Both the position numbers and the translations under genes were made by a program. Shown here piece by piece: positions 1 through 7,119 of a stretch of 10,351 nt of DNA. Source of the stretch: Prevotella sp. UBA3675 (GTDB taxonomy: Bacteria; Bacteroidota; Bacteroidia; Bacteroidales; Bacteroidaceae). The notes under the pieces were generated by a model, which did no database searches, was not told the origin of the DNA, and saw nothing but the letters and a program-made list of their open reading frames with translations. Location: the NCBI GenBank assembly GCA_002372235.1, contig DFJI01000033.1:4591-14941 (forward strand). Reading direction: 5' to 3'. How positions within the stretch are numbered: position 1 is the stretch's first letter; the number at the start of each line of letters is the position of its first letter.

Positions 1-226
1 CTGCTATACCTTCTGCACGACCTTCCGCACGGCCTTTCGCTATTCCCTTATTCATGGCCGTAGTCATTGTGCTGTAATAGTCCCAGTATTCCTTCTGACT
101 TTCATAGTACCTGCGGCGTTCAGTCTCGTCGTACTTGGCTATCTCAGCCTGTTCGAACAGCTTCTTGAATCCGAAGTCTGTATAGGGGTTGATATAGCGC
201 TCACGAATTAAGTCTGGCATACTCAT
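1..226 (-). CDS. Rpn-family (PD-(D/E)XK) protein lacking the nuclease core, 5' part only
   Basis: The reading frame opens at 226 (ATG; a second ATG at 220) and runs off the window edge, giving 75 codons without a stop. Residues 8-24 read RERYINPYTDFGFKKLF, the N-terminal signature of the Rpn / PDDEXK_2 'recombination-promoting nuclease/putative transposase' family common in Bacteroidota. From residue 25 the protein continues directly as EQAEIAKYDETERRR...EYWDYYSTM, then AKGRAEGRAEG repeats, which normally form the C-terminal region of these roughly 300-residue proteins. The catalytic core that should lie between (about 200 residues) is absent and the junction is in frame. Intact Rpn proteins are DNA endonucleases; this one should have no nuclease activity. 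A good promoter lies upstream (261-291), so it may be expressed. It could be a decaying relic or a retained short form. Family assignment is secure from the motifs; function is unknown. Confidence 0.75.
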   Translation of the reverse strand, partial: MSMPDLIRERYINPYTDFGFKKLFEQAEIAKYDETERRRYYESQKEYWDYYSTMTTAMNKGIAKGRAEGRAEGIA

Positions 227-260
227 ATAATAATATTGTGTCAATAGGTATGAACGTCAG

Positions 261-291
261 CAAAGATAGAACAAAAAATCCGAACCGCCAA
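261..291 (-). promoter_or_regulatory. Bacteroidota-type promoter for the Rpn-like gene
   Basis: On the minus strand TATCTTTG (268-261) matches the TAnnTTTG -7 consensus of Bacteroidota sigma factors, with TTG (291-289) exactly 20 nt upstream as the -33 element. Transcription would begin near 254-256, leaving a leader of about 30 nt before the ATG at 226. The -33 element falls inside the loop of the preceding gene's terminator hairpin. Confidence 0.6.
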
Positions 292-302
292 GCGATTCGG
301 AT
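273..302 (-). terminator. Rho-independent terminator after the SLC13-type permease gene
   Basis: The arms ATCCGAA (278-284) and TTCGGAT (296-302) pair perfectly, and an inner CGC/GCG pair (286-288 with 292-294) can extend the stem. Read on the minus strand the hairpin is followed at once by six T residues (278-273, partly shared with the stem end). It starts 21 nt past the stop of the permease gene at 323. On the plus strand a T run (305-310) also follows, so it could work in both directions, although no plus-strand gene ends here. Confidence 0.65.
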
Positions 303-322
303 ACTTTTTTATCTCTCAATGC

Positions 323-1837
323 TTATCTCAACGGCGTGAGCGGATAGACGATGTTCACGATGAAGATGTTGGCGGCGAGGATGATGAAATTCATCAGCAG
401 ACCCATGCGCATGAAGTCGCTGAAGCGATAGCCGCCAGGGCCATAGACCAGCATGTGGGTGGGCGAGCCGATGGGGGTGGCAAAGCTGCTGCTCACGCTA
501 ATCATCAGCGCTATCATGAAGGGATAGGGTTCGTAGCCCATCTTTTCGGCTGCCTCGTACATGATGGGGAAGAACATGGCTCCCGCTGCCGTATTGGAGA
601 TGAACTCGGTGACGAACGTGCCCACCAGACAAACAGCTGTCATCACGACGAGCGGATTGGTGCCGCACACGTCGAGGATGCTCAGGGCCAGACGCTCGGC
701 TATGCCCGTCTTCTGGATGGCAAGGCCCAACACCACGCTGCCGGCAAAGACGAGGAGTATCTCGCCGTTAATGGACTTCATGGCTTGATCGGGCGTGCAG
801 CAGCGGAACACGAGCATGGCTGCGGCAGCAATGAAGGCACACTGCAGCAGGGGCAGCACCTTGAGGGCCGAGAGCACAACCATAGCCAGCATGATTATCG
901 AAGAGATTAAGGTCTTGATGCCAACATTGATGACCTCGTCGCCAGGTACCAGACCGTGAGTCTTAGCGAGCTCCAAGATGTCCTTGATGCGTCCGGCAAA
1001 CACGAGTTTGTCGCCACCCATGATGAACTCGTTCTCGTCGATGGGCACGGCGGCGTTGTCGAAGTGGTGCATACGGATAAGCCGACCACCCTCAACGTTG
1101 AGCAGTCCGGCAGAGCCGAGAGTCTCGCCAATCAACTTGTTGTCTGACGGAACGAGCATCTCGACGGTGTAGTCGGCAGTGTCCTCGAAGCCCGTATCGG
1201 GGGCCTTGCGGTCGGGCAGCAGCCTGCGCAGAGCTATGACCGAGAGCACCCCCACGGCCAGACAGAACAGTCCGGGCACGGTAGTGGCAAGCACGTTCAT
1301 GGTTGTGCCCGCCTTGTCGGCATAGAGTCCTGAAATGATGAGGTTGGGAGGTGTGCCGATAAGGGTACACACGCCGCCCATGCCCGAGGCATAGCTCAAG
1401 GGGATGAGGAGCTTAGAGGGCGCAACGTTCAGTTTCTTGGACCACATCTTCACGATGCCTACGAACATGGCTACCACGGTGGTGTTGCTCAGAAATGAGC
1501 TAAGCACGGCCACGGGCACCATGAGGCGGACGACAGCCTTCGGATAGTTGGAGGGCTGGCCCAGCAGGTTCTTCACAATCCACTGCAGCACGCCGGTATA
1601 GGTGAGTCCGGCCACGACAATGAACAGCACTGCTACGATGACCACCGAAGTGGAGCTGAAGCCCGAGAAAGCCTCAGAGGCATTGAGCACGCCCGTCACG
1701 AAGAGTATGCCGATGGCGGCAAGAAACACTACGTCGGTGCGCAGACGGGTGAACAACAAGGTGGTGAACATGCCCAGAACGGTCACTATCGTGATCCATG
1801 CATGGAGACCGAAGCCCCAGAATAGTTCTGTTTCCAT
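323..1837 (-). CDS. SLC13/DASS-family inner-membrane permease with one TrkA-C (RCK_C) domain
   Basis: This 504-residue polytopic membrane protein belongs to the divalent anion:Na+ symporter (SLC13, CitT/ArsB-like) superfamily. The two inverted transport repeats are recognisable from paired signatures: SNTT at 117-120 with LIGTPPN at 159-165, and SNTA at 414-417 with PIGSPTH at 455-461. These SNT and G-T/S-P motifs form the substrate and sodium sites in the family. Hydrophobic segments occupy about residues 10-210 and 305-500. Between them, residues 222-298 are a soluble TrkA-C/RCK_C-type domain (EMLVPSDNKLIGETL through GDKLVFAGRIKDILELAK). Many bacterial relatives are about 590-610 residues with two such domains; here there is one. 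Substrate cannot be read from sequence; sulfate, dicarboxylates or other anions are possible. The start at 1837 follows AAGGA six nucleotides upstream. It lies 30 nt after the tsaC stop and is probably co-transcribed with it. Confidence 0.85.
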   Translation of the reverse strand: METELFWGFGLHAWITIVTVLGMFTTLLFTRLRTDVVFLAAIGILFVTGVLNASEAFSGFSSTSVVIVAVLFIVVAGLTYTGVLQWIVKNLLGQPSNYPKAVVRLMVPVAVLSSFLSNTTVVAMFVGIVKMWSKKLNVAPSKLLIPLSYASGMGGVCTLIGTPPNLIISGLYADKAGTTMNVLATTVPGLFCLAVGVLSVIALRRLLPDRKAPDTGFEDTADYTVEMLVPSDNKLIGETLGSAGLLNVEGGRLIRMHHFDNAAVPIDENEFIMGGDKLVFAGRIKDILELAKTHGLVPGDEVINVGIKTLISSIIMLAMVVLSALKVLPLLQCAFIAAAAMLVFRCCTPDQAMKSINGEILLVFAGSVVLGLAIQKTGIAERLALSILDVCGTNPLVVMTAVCLVGTFVTEFISNTAAGAMFFPIMYEAAEKMGYEPYPFMIALMISVSSSFATPIGSPTHMLVYGPGGYRFSDFMRMGLLMNFIILAANIFIVNIVYPLTPLR

Positions 1838-1867
1838 TTTTTCCTTTTCTTTTCTCGCTCTTTCTTG

Positions 1868-2440
1868 TCATTTCCGTATAATCTCAACCTGCCCGTCGGG
1901 ACGGAGCCTGATGATGCAGGAGGGCTGATGGGGCTTGTGCTCCTGTCGGCGCGCGAAGCACACGTAATCTACGGCCTCAACGATACGTGAATCAATGTCG
2001 CAGTAGTTCTGTGCAGCCGGCTCACCGCTGATATTAGCCGAAGTGGAAACGACGGCTTTCTGAAAACGATAGCAGAGCTCCTTGGAGAAAGGCTCGTTGG
2101 TGATGCGAATACCGATACTGCCATCATCGGCAATGAGGTTGGGGGCCAGATTGACAGCTCCGTCGAGGATGAGCGTAGTAGGGCGCTCGGTGGTGCAATC
2201 GATGAGCTGCCAAGCCACGTCGGGCACATTGCGCACATAGCGCTGCAAGCGGGCATCGCTGTCAACGAGGCAGATAAGCGCCTTCGAGTCGTCGCGTTGC
2301 TTGATTTCATATACACGTTTCACGGCTTCGGCATTCGTGGCATCACAGCCTATGCCCCACACGGTGTCGGTAGGATAGAGGATGATGCCACCCTTGCGCA
2401 TCGTCTCCACCGCATTCTTGATATCCTGTTCCTGTGTCAT
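1868..2440 (-). CDS. tsaC: Threonylcarbamoyl-AMP synthase (Sua5/YrdC/YciO family)
   Basis: The 190-residue product is a single-domain member of the Sua5/YrdC/YciO family. TsaC makes L-threonylcarbamoyl-adenylate from threonine, bicarbonate and ATP, the first step of the universal t6A37 modification of ANN-decoding tRNAs, acting in the cytoplasm. Visible signatures are GGIILYPTDTVWGIGCDA (17-34), the KxR...SK motif KQRDDSK (47-53), a TLIL strand (89-92) and STSANISG (132-139), whose S and N complete the KxR/SxN binding set. The length fits the short TsaC/YrdC form rather than the longer Sua5 with an extra C-terminal domain. YciO paralogs share most of these motifs, so TsaC is likely rather than proven. 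The start at 2440 has only an A-rich leader, usual in Bacteroidota. No -7 box is seen in the 56 nt upstream, so transcription may come from the CotH gene. Confidence 0.85.
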   Translation of the reverse strand: MTQEQDIKNAVETMRKGGIILYPTDTVWGIGCDATNAEAVKRVYEIKQRDDSKALICLVDSDARLQRYVRNVPDVAWQLIDCTTERPTTLILDGAVNLAPNLIADDGSIGIRITNEPFSKELCYRFQKAVVSTSANISGEPAAQNYCDIDSRIVEAVDYVCFARRQEHKPHQPSCIIRLRPDGQVEIIRK

Positions 2441-2496
2441 TTTTTTTAATGAAAATGTTTTCTTTGTATTGTGATTGGATAAGTTGTTTTTTTACG

Positions 2497-4503
2497 TTAC
2501 TTTCTGAACTTCACCGAACGAACGTTGCGCCCAGTCTTCCATGTGACCACGTAGATGCCCGACGGCTGACTGGCCATAGAGCAACCCTCACTGGCTTCAA
2601 ACGTCGCCACGAGCCTGCCACCCACGGTAAACACACTGACGGGGAACGAGAGTGCCTCGGGTGTGGCCGAACCGAAGTGCAGCCACTGGCGCTGTGGGTC
2701 GTAAGCCAGCGCATACTCATCAGGCTCAGGATGCTCAATGCCCAACACCGCGTCGGGCAGCGGTCCGTTAGCGACGATGCGCCACAGACGGTTGGTACTC
2801 GACCCATTGCGCGAGTCGCTGGTATAGCTGAGTATAGCGGTATTGTCGTCGCTTCGACCGCCCTCCAGATTGGCCACATGCTGCGAATAGACGTTTTCCA
2901 GGTTGTAGTAGCCGTCGGTGCCCTGGGGCAGGAGGTTCCACAGCTGTCGGCTGTCGTCCTCGTCGGGGGTCACTACGTTCAGGTGGGCTCCCACGTTCAC
3001 CGCAGGCCCTACGCTGCCCGTTGTGGGATCGTTGAGAGCCAGTTCACAGGCGCGATTTACTATCTGGAAATGAGCCCCCACGGGCCTGATCATCCAGTCC
3101 TCGCTCTCACGGGTCCTACTGTCCGCAAACTGCACCACTGCCGTGCCGTTGACATCCATTGCCTTCGAGGTCTTCACGTTCACAATGTGATAGTAGTAGT
3201 CGCCCGGCACGAAAGGCGGTGTGGGCTCCAGCGGCTTCTTACTATAGAAAGCCTGTTCCAGATAAGCGCAGCGCTCGGTGATGAAGTCTTTCAAATCGGC
3301 CACATATTGATCGTAGGAGGAGTAGAGCACCGTCTCATGATACATTCGGGTGCTGATGCCCCAGCGCTGGTAATTCAGCTGCTGCGACTGACTGAGCAAG
3401 TTCTGCAGACTGTCAACCTTTTGCAGCATGTAGCTCACCAGTCCGGCATCCACAAGTTCCTTGAAGCGATGATAGACGCGCTTCTGGAACCAAGGGTCTT
3501 CCCACATGCGACGAACCCACTCGCGCGAGCCCGAGTAGGCAATATCCACCATGAGCGAGTGGACTGAACTGCTCAATCCCTGCTCACGGCTCACACGGTA
3601 GTCGTTGTTGTAGGCGATGTCGTAGTCCCAGAGGGGGCCCCAGTAGAATCGGGGGTTGGCCTGATCCTTGTAGAAGTAGGTGCTGTAGAAGCCGTCGATG
3701 TTGGCACTCACCTCGGTACAGAGGTACCAGTCGATGAGCGAGAGGGTATCAACATAGGCGCGATAGCCCTTGAGCGAGTCGGTGAAATTGGCATCGGACA
3801 GTGCACGCTCGAAGGCATTTACCTGATTCTTAATAAAGATGGTCTGCCGCTCCACAATCTCCTCATCCTCAGGATAATGTATTCGAACGGGGGCGTTGTA
3901 GGTTGCAGTACTGAACCAGTTGCCATCACGGAAGCCATCCACCTCAAGGAGGTAGCCGCCCGTAATGTTATCGTCGGCTCCCAAGGGGTAGTTCTGCTCA
4001 GTGATGTTCACCCGGTGAGCACGCACGTCAATCTGATCGCTAATCTGATAAGTTCCGATGTAACTGTTGTTCAACACCACATCTACGAACTTGGCGGCAG
4101 GGTTGAACTTGAGCGAAGTAAACTCGCCCAAAGCAAAGGTCACGGCATTGCGCATCATGGTCTTGTCGGCAGCATTGGCCAGCAAGGTCCACTTCTTGGC
4201 TTTCGCATAGCCTGTGCCCAAGAACTTCTCCTTGTTGAGAAACTTAATCTTATAGGGTTTCTTCGCCATATTCCAGGTGGAATTGCCGCGTCCGCGAATG
4301 CTCACGGAATCGTAGTCGGTGACCTGTCCGTCCTCATTCACATAGTGCATTCGGCAGTACTTATAGACCTCTTTGCTGGTAATACCATAGCCATCGAACG
4401 TCTCGATGTAGATAGTGGGCAGGTCGGTCTGCTGCACATATTGTGCCACTGCGGTAGTTGCCAACGTCAGTCCTACAAGCAGTAAAAAAACAAGTTTCTT
4501 CAT
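2497..4503 (-). CDS. Secreted CotH-kinase family protein with ricin-type lectin domain and sorting-like tail
   Basis: The product is 668 residues counted from ATG at 4503. An upstream in-frame ATG at 4527 lies inside the -7 box, so it cannot be in the transcript; the MKKLVFLLLVGL signal peptide begins at 4503, with likely cleavage after AVA-Q near residue 20. Residues about 60-420 match the CotH family (spore-coat-type protein kinase fold): RGRGNSTW at 70-77, KKPYKIKF near 81-88, a KKW-L-ANAADKTMMRN segment near 103-118, and GPLWDYDIAY near 289-298 carrying the paired acidic residues. Residues about 435-577 look like a ricin-B beta-trefoil (YYYHIVNV, ALND, LWNLLPQ, YYNLENV, LWRIV). The last 80 residues (SVFTVGGRLVATF...SGIYVVTW...VKFRK) resemble a type IX secretion C-terminal domain. 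It is probably exported to the surface and may bind glycans; a kinase role outside spore formers is not established. It is divergent from the GH27 gene. Confidence 0.85.
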   Translation of the reverse strand: MKKLVFLLLVGLTLATTAVAQYVQQTDLPTIYIETFDGYGITSKEVYKYCRMHYVNEDGQVTDYDSVSIRGRGNSTWNMAKKPYKIKFLNKEKFLGTGYAKAKKWTLLANAADKTMMRNAVTFALGEFTSLKFNPAAKFVDVVLNNSYIGTYQISDQIDVRAHRVNITEQNYPLGADDNITGGYLLEVDGFRDGNWFSTATYNAPVRIHYPEDEEIVERQTIFIKNQVNAFERALSDANFTDSLKGYRAYVDTLSLIDWYLCTEVSANIDGFYSTYFYKDQANPRFYWGPLWDYDIAYNNDYRVSREQGLSSSVHSLMVDIAYSGSREWVRRMWEDPWFQKRVYHRFKELVDAGLVSYMLQKVDSLQNLLSQSQQLNYQRWGISTRMYHETVLYSSYDQYVADLKDFITERCAYLEQAFYSKKPLEPTPPFVPGDYYYHIVNVKTSKAMDVNGTAVVQFADSRTRESEDWMIRPVGAHFQIVNRACELALNDPTTGSVGPAVNVGAHLNVVTPDEDDSRQLWNLLPQGTDGYYNLENVYSQHVANLEGGRSDDNTAILSYTSDSRNGSSTNRLWRIVANGPLPDAVLGIEHPEPDEYALAYDPQRQWLHFGSATPEALSFPVSVFTVGGRLVATFEASEGCSMASQPSGIYVVTWKTGRNVRSVKFRK

Positions 4504-4524
4504 GACAAAATCGCATTTATGGGG

Positions 4525-4532
4525 CAAAATTA
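4525..4532 (-). promoter_or_regulatory. -7 box of the CotH gene promoter
   Basis: On the minus strand TAATTTTG fits the TAnnTTTG consensus and sits in the common context TTTTTTTCGTAATTTTGCC. Transcription would start about 4518-4521, giving a leader of only about 15-18 nt before ATG 4503. No TTG is found at the -33 distance. This placement decides the CotH start codon. Confidence 0.6.
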
Positions 4533-4552
4533 CGAAAAAAAGTTTTGTTTTC

Positions 4553-4583
4553 TTGTCATTCTTCTTACTTTTTTATAACTTTG
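4553..4583 (+). promoter_or_regulatory. Promoter of the GH27 gene
   Basis: TTG at 4553-4555, a 20-nt spacer, and TAACTTTG at 4576-4583 match the Bacteroidota -33/-7 consensus. Transcription should start around 4588-4590, about 35 nt before ATG 4624; the leader is A-rich. The promoter lies within the same 120-bp gap as the CotH promoter on the other strand, so one bound regulator could affect both genes. Confidence 0.65.
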
Positions 4584-4623
4584 CGCATAGTTTTTAACTA
4601 TAAATCAACACTTTACAAAAAAG

Positions 4624-7119
4624 ATGAAGAAGATTTTCCTGTCAATCATTGCCATGCTGACCATGATGCCGAACGCCTCGGCACAAGATGCCGACATGGC
4701 CACCTTCCGCACCTGGGCCACCACACCGCCTATGGGCTGGAACTCATGGGACTGCTACTATTCGAGCGTGACCGAGAAAGAAGTTGTGCAGAACGCGCGC
4801 TATCTGGTGGATAACGACCTTGTACGCCACGGATGGGAGTATGTGGTAGTTGACATTCGCTGGTACTGCAACCACCCCTCATTAGGTGCTGGCAACTACA
4901 ACCAAAATGGAACACAGGGCTACGTGCTTGACGAGTACGGACGCTATCTGCCCTCCCCCACTCGTTTCCCCTCTTGCATGAAGGATGGTAAGAACATCGG
5001 CTTCAAGGCACTGGCCGACAGCATTCACAAGATGGGACTGAAGTTCGGCATACACATCATGCGTGGCGTGCCGAAGAACGTGGTGAACAGCAGCTACAAA
5101 CTGAAAGGCAGCGAAGGCACGGCCTGGAGCCAGGTCTATAATGGCACTACCTCGCCCTGCACGTGGCTCAAGGACAATCTGCTCGTGAGGAACAATGAGG
5201 CCGGACAGGCTTACTATAACAGCATCATGGACCTCTATGCCGAATGGGGCGTTGACTTCCTGAAGATTGACGACCTCTCACGCCCGTTCTATACCGACGA
5301 AATTCACATGATTCGCAAGGCCATCGACCAGACGGGCCGCCCCATTGTGCTCTCCCTCTCACCCGGAAAGACGCAGTATCAGTATGCCGACGAGTGCTTG
5401 GAGAATGCCAACATGTGGCGCATGATGGACGATCTGTGGGACACATGGAGCGCCGTCGATGCGGTGTTTAACGAGGCTCACGCATGGGAGAACGTCACCC
5501 GTCCGGGCAACTATGCCGACTGCGACATGCTGCCCCTCGGACAGATTGCCATGACGATTGGCGATACCGGCTACACCGCTGCCGACAAGGGCCGCTGGAC
5601 GAACCTCACGCAGAACGAACAGCTCACGATGATGACACTCTGGGGCATCTGCCACTCGCCCCTCTTCTTCGGAGGAGAGATGACCAAGAACGATGCGTTC
5701 ACCCTCTCACTGCTCAACAACGAAGAATATCACCAAATGCACAAGTATGGCACGGAGGCCCATCAGGTGCTCAACGACGAAGACCTGGGTCACGTAGTAT
5801 GGACATCGTCAGACCCTGCCACGGGTAATCGTTACCTTGCCTTATTCCAGCGCGACAACACCCGATGGATTGTAGGACAGAAGGCGCTCTACAAGTCGGA
5901 AGTCGTGGCCTATACTACCGACGGTCATGCCGTCAATGTAGATATTGAATGGCCCGAAGGCTCGAAGACACTGGTGCTTGTGGTTGATGACGGCGGCGAC
6001 AACTTCAATTACGATCACGGCGACTGGATTAACCCCACGCTGGTGCTGCGCGACGGCACCGAAGTGGCACTCACCGGAACTTATAAGACCCGTCAGTACA
6101 CCAACAGTTACTTCAACCGCGTGTATGAGAACAAGAACGTGGACAACGGCGGCAAGATGAAGGTCATGGGCGTGACCTACGACCGTGGTTTCTCTACCGA
6201 TGCCAATGCCGCTATCTTTTTCCAGATACCCGACGACATGGATGTGGTGCGCTTCAAGGCTATGGCCGCTGCCGATGATTCGGGCATAGGACAGACAGGG
6301 GCTACCACCTCTATCCGCTTCATGGTGTTCGACCAGAACCCATTGGCCAACGAGCAGGATGACTATGCCGCCCGTTCGGGACTTATCTCACGCACAGGCA
6401 CAAAGTCGAAGGAACTGGAGGCCGACATCACAGGTGCCAAGCAACTGAAGATCTTCGTGAGCAACTGGGGCGACGGTTTTGCCTACGACCGTGCCAATCT
6501 CATCAATCCCGTGCTCATAGATGCCGAGGGTAACGAGACCTCGCTCACCACGCTCACCGCCTCGTCGTACTCCTCTGAATGGGGAACGCTCCACATCAAC
6601 AAGAACGTAGAGAACGGCACGCTGCGCGTTGACGGGAAGAGCTACACCACAGGTCTGGGCATGAACGCTCAGTGTACCCTCGTTTACGACCTGCCCGAGG
6701 GCCACAGCTACACCAAGTTCCGGGCCCTCTGCGGCTATGACAGCAGCTGCGACACCGACAACACCAGCTCTACAGGCACCACGATGGAGTTCCTCATCTA
6801 TGCCGTCGGACAAAATCAGGACTTCGAGGTGGACCTCACCCAGTTCGGCTATCGTGCCGACGAGGCCGTCCCCGTCTATGACATCTGGGGCTTGAAGTCG
6901 GTCGGCACAGCCACGGGCAGTCTCCGCGCCACCGTCCCCAGCCACGGTGTCAAGCTCTTCCGTCTGGGTGACAACGAGCCTTCAGGCATCGAGAACGTCA
7001 AGAGCGCTACGACTCGTCCTGCAGCCACTCTTCAGTGCTTTGACTTGCAAGGCCGTCCCGTAGCTGTTCCCTCCAAGGGCATCTACATTCAGAACGGAAA
7101 GAAATACGTGAGGGAGTAA
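4624..7119 (+). CDS. Secreted GH27 alpha-galactosidase-like enzyme with NPCBM-like modules and sorting-like tail
   Basis: This is an 831-residue exported glycoside hydrolase. A signal peptide covers residues 1-20 (ending NASA-Q). Residues about 30-395 form a GH27 barrel: TPPMGWNSWDCYY (34-46), LKFGIHIMRGVP (139-150), DFLKIDD (211-217) with D216 as likely nucleophile, NMWRMMDD (263-270) with D270 as likely acid/base, then YADCDMLPLGQI and LWGICHSPLFFGG. GH27 enzymes are retaining alpha-galactosidases, alpha-N-acetylgalactosaminidases or beta-L-arabinopyranosidases, so exact substrate is open. Residues about 403-440 (YLALFQRDNTRW) begin the usual C-terminal beta domain; its expected end (VDLTQFGYR...VYDIWGL...VPSHGVKLFRL) appears only at 736-781. 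Between them are two related NPCBM-like repeats (about 446-570 and 606-726). The last 40 residues (CFDLQGRPV...KGIYIQNGKKYVRE) resemble a short type IX secretion sorting tail. The protein probably acts in the periplasm or at the surface on alpha-linked galactosyl groups of plant or host glycans. No SusCD pair is in view. Confidence 0.87.
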   Translation: MKKIFLSIIAMLTMMPNASAQDADMATFRTWATTPPMGWNSWDCYYSSVTEKEVVQNARYLVDNDLVRHGWEYVVVDIRWYCNHPSLGAGNYNQNGTQGYVLDEYGRYLPSPTRFPSCMKDGKNIGFKALADSIHKMGLKFGIHIMRGVPKNVVNSSYKLKGSEGTAWSQVYNGTTSPCTWLKDNLLVRNNEAGQAYYNSIMDLYAEWGVDFLKIDDLSRPFYTDEIHMIRKAIDQTGRPIVLSLSPGKTQYQYADECLENANMWRMMDDLWDTWSAVDAVFNEAHAWENVTRPGNYADCDMLPLGQIAMTIGDTGYTAADKGRWTNLTQNEQLTMMTLWGICHSPLFFGGEMTKNDAFTLSLLNNEEYHQMHKYGTEAHQVLNDEDLGHVVWTSSDPATGNRYLALFQRDNTRWIVGQKALYKSEVVAYTTDGHAVNVDIEWPEGSKTLVLVVDDGGDNFNYDHGDWINPTLVLRDGTEVALTGTYKTRQYTNSYFNRVYENKNVDNGGKMKVMGVTYDRGFSTDANAAIFFQIPDDMDVVRFKAMAAADDSGIGQTGATTSIRFMVFDQNPLANEQDDYAARSGLISRTGTKSKELEADITGAKQLKIFVSNWGDGFAYDRANLINPVLIDAEGNETSLTTLTASSYSSEWGTLHINKNVENGTLRVDGKSYTTGLGMNAQCTLVYDLPEGHSYTKFRALCGYDSSCDTDNTSSTGTTMEFLIYAVGQNQDFEVDLTQFGYRADEAVPVYDIWGLKSVGTATGSLRATVPSHGVKLFRLGDNEPSGIENVKSATTRPAATLQCFDLQGRPVAVPSKGIYIQNGKKYVRE

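Noticed and set aside
2441..2496. A separate promoter for tsaC
   Set aside because: No TAnnTTTG box is present on the minus strand in this gap; transcription from the CotH promoter or a non-consensus promoter is more likely.
2434..3567. A 377-codon open frame on the plus strand, and others at 3877-4485, 9223-9912 and 8521-8847
   Set aside because: They lie antisense to clearly recognised genes (CotH protein, TolC-family protein) and their translations show no signal peptide or family motif. They follow from the codon bias of the real genes.
4504..4527. Upstream ATG at 4527 as the CotH protein start
   Set aside because: It overlaps the -7 box (4525-4532), so it would lie upstream of the transcription start; it also puts eight polar residues before a normal signal peptide.
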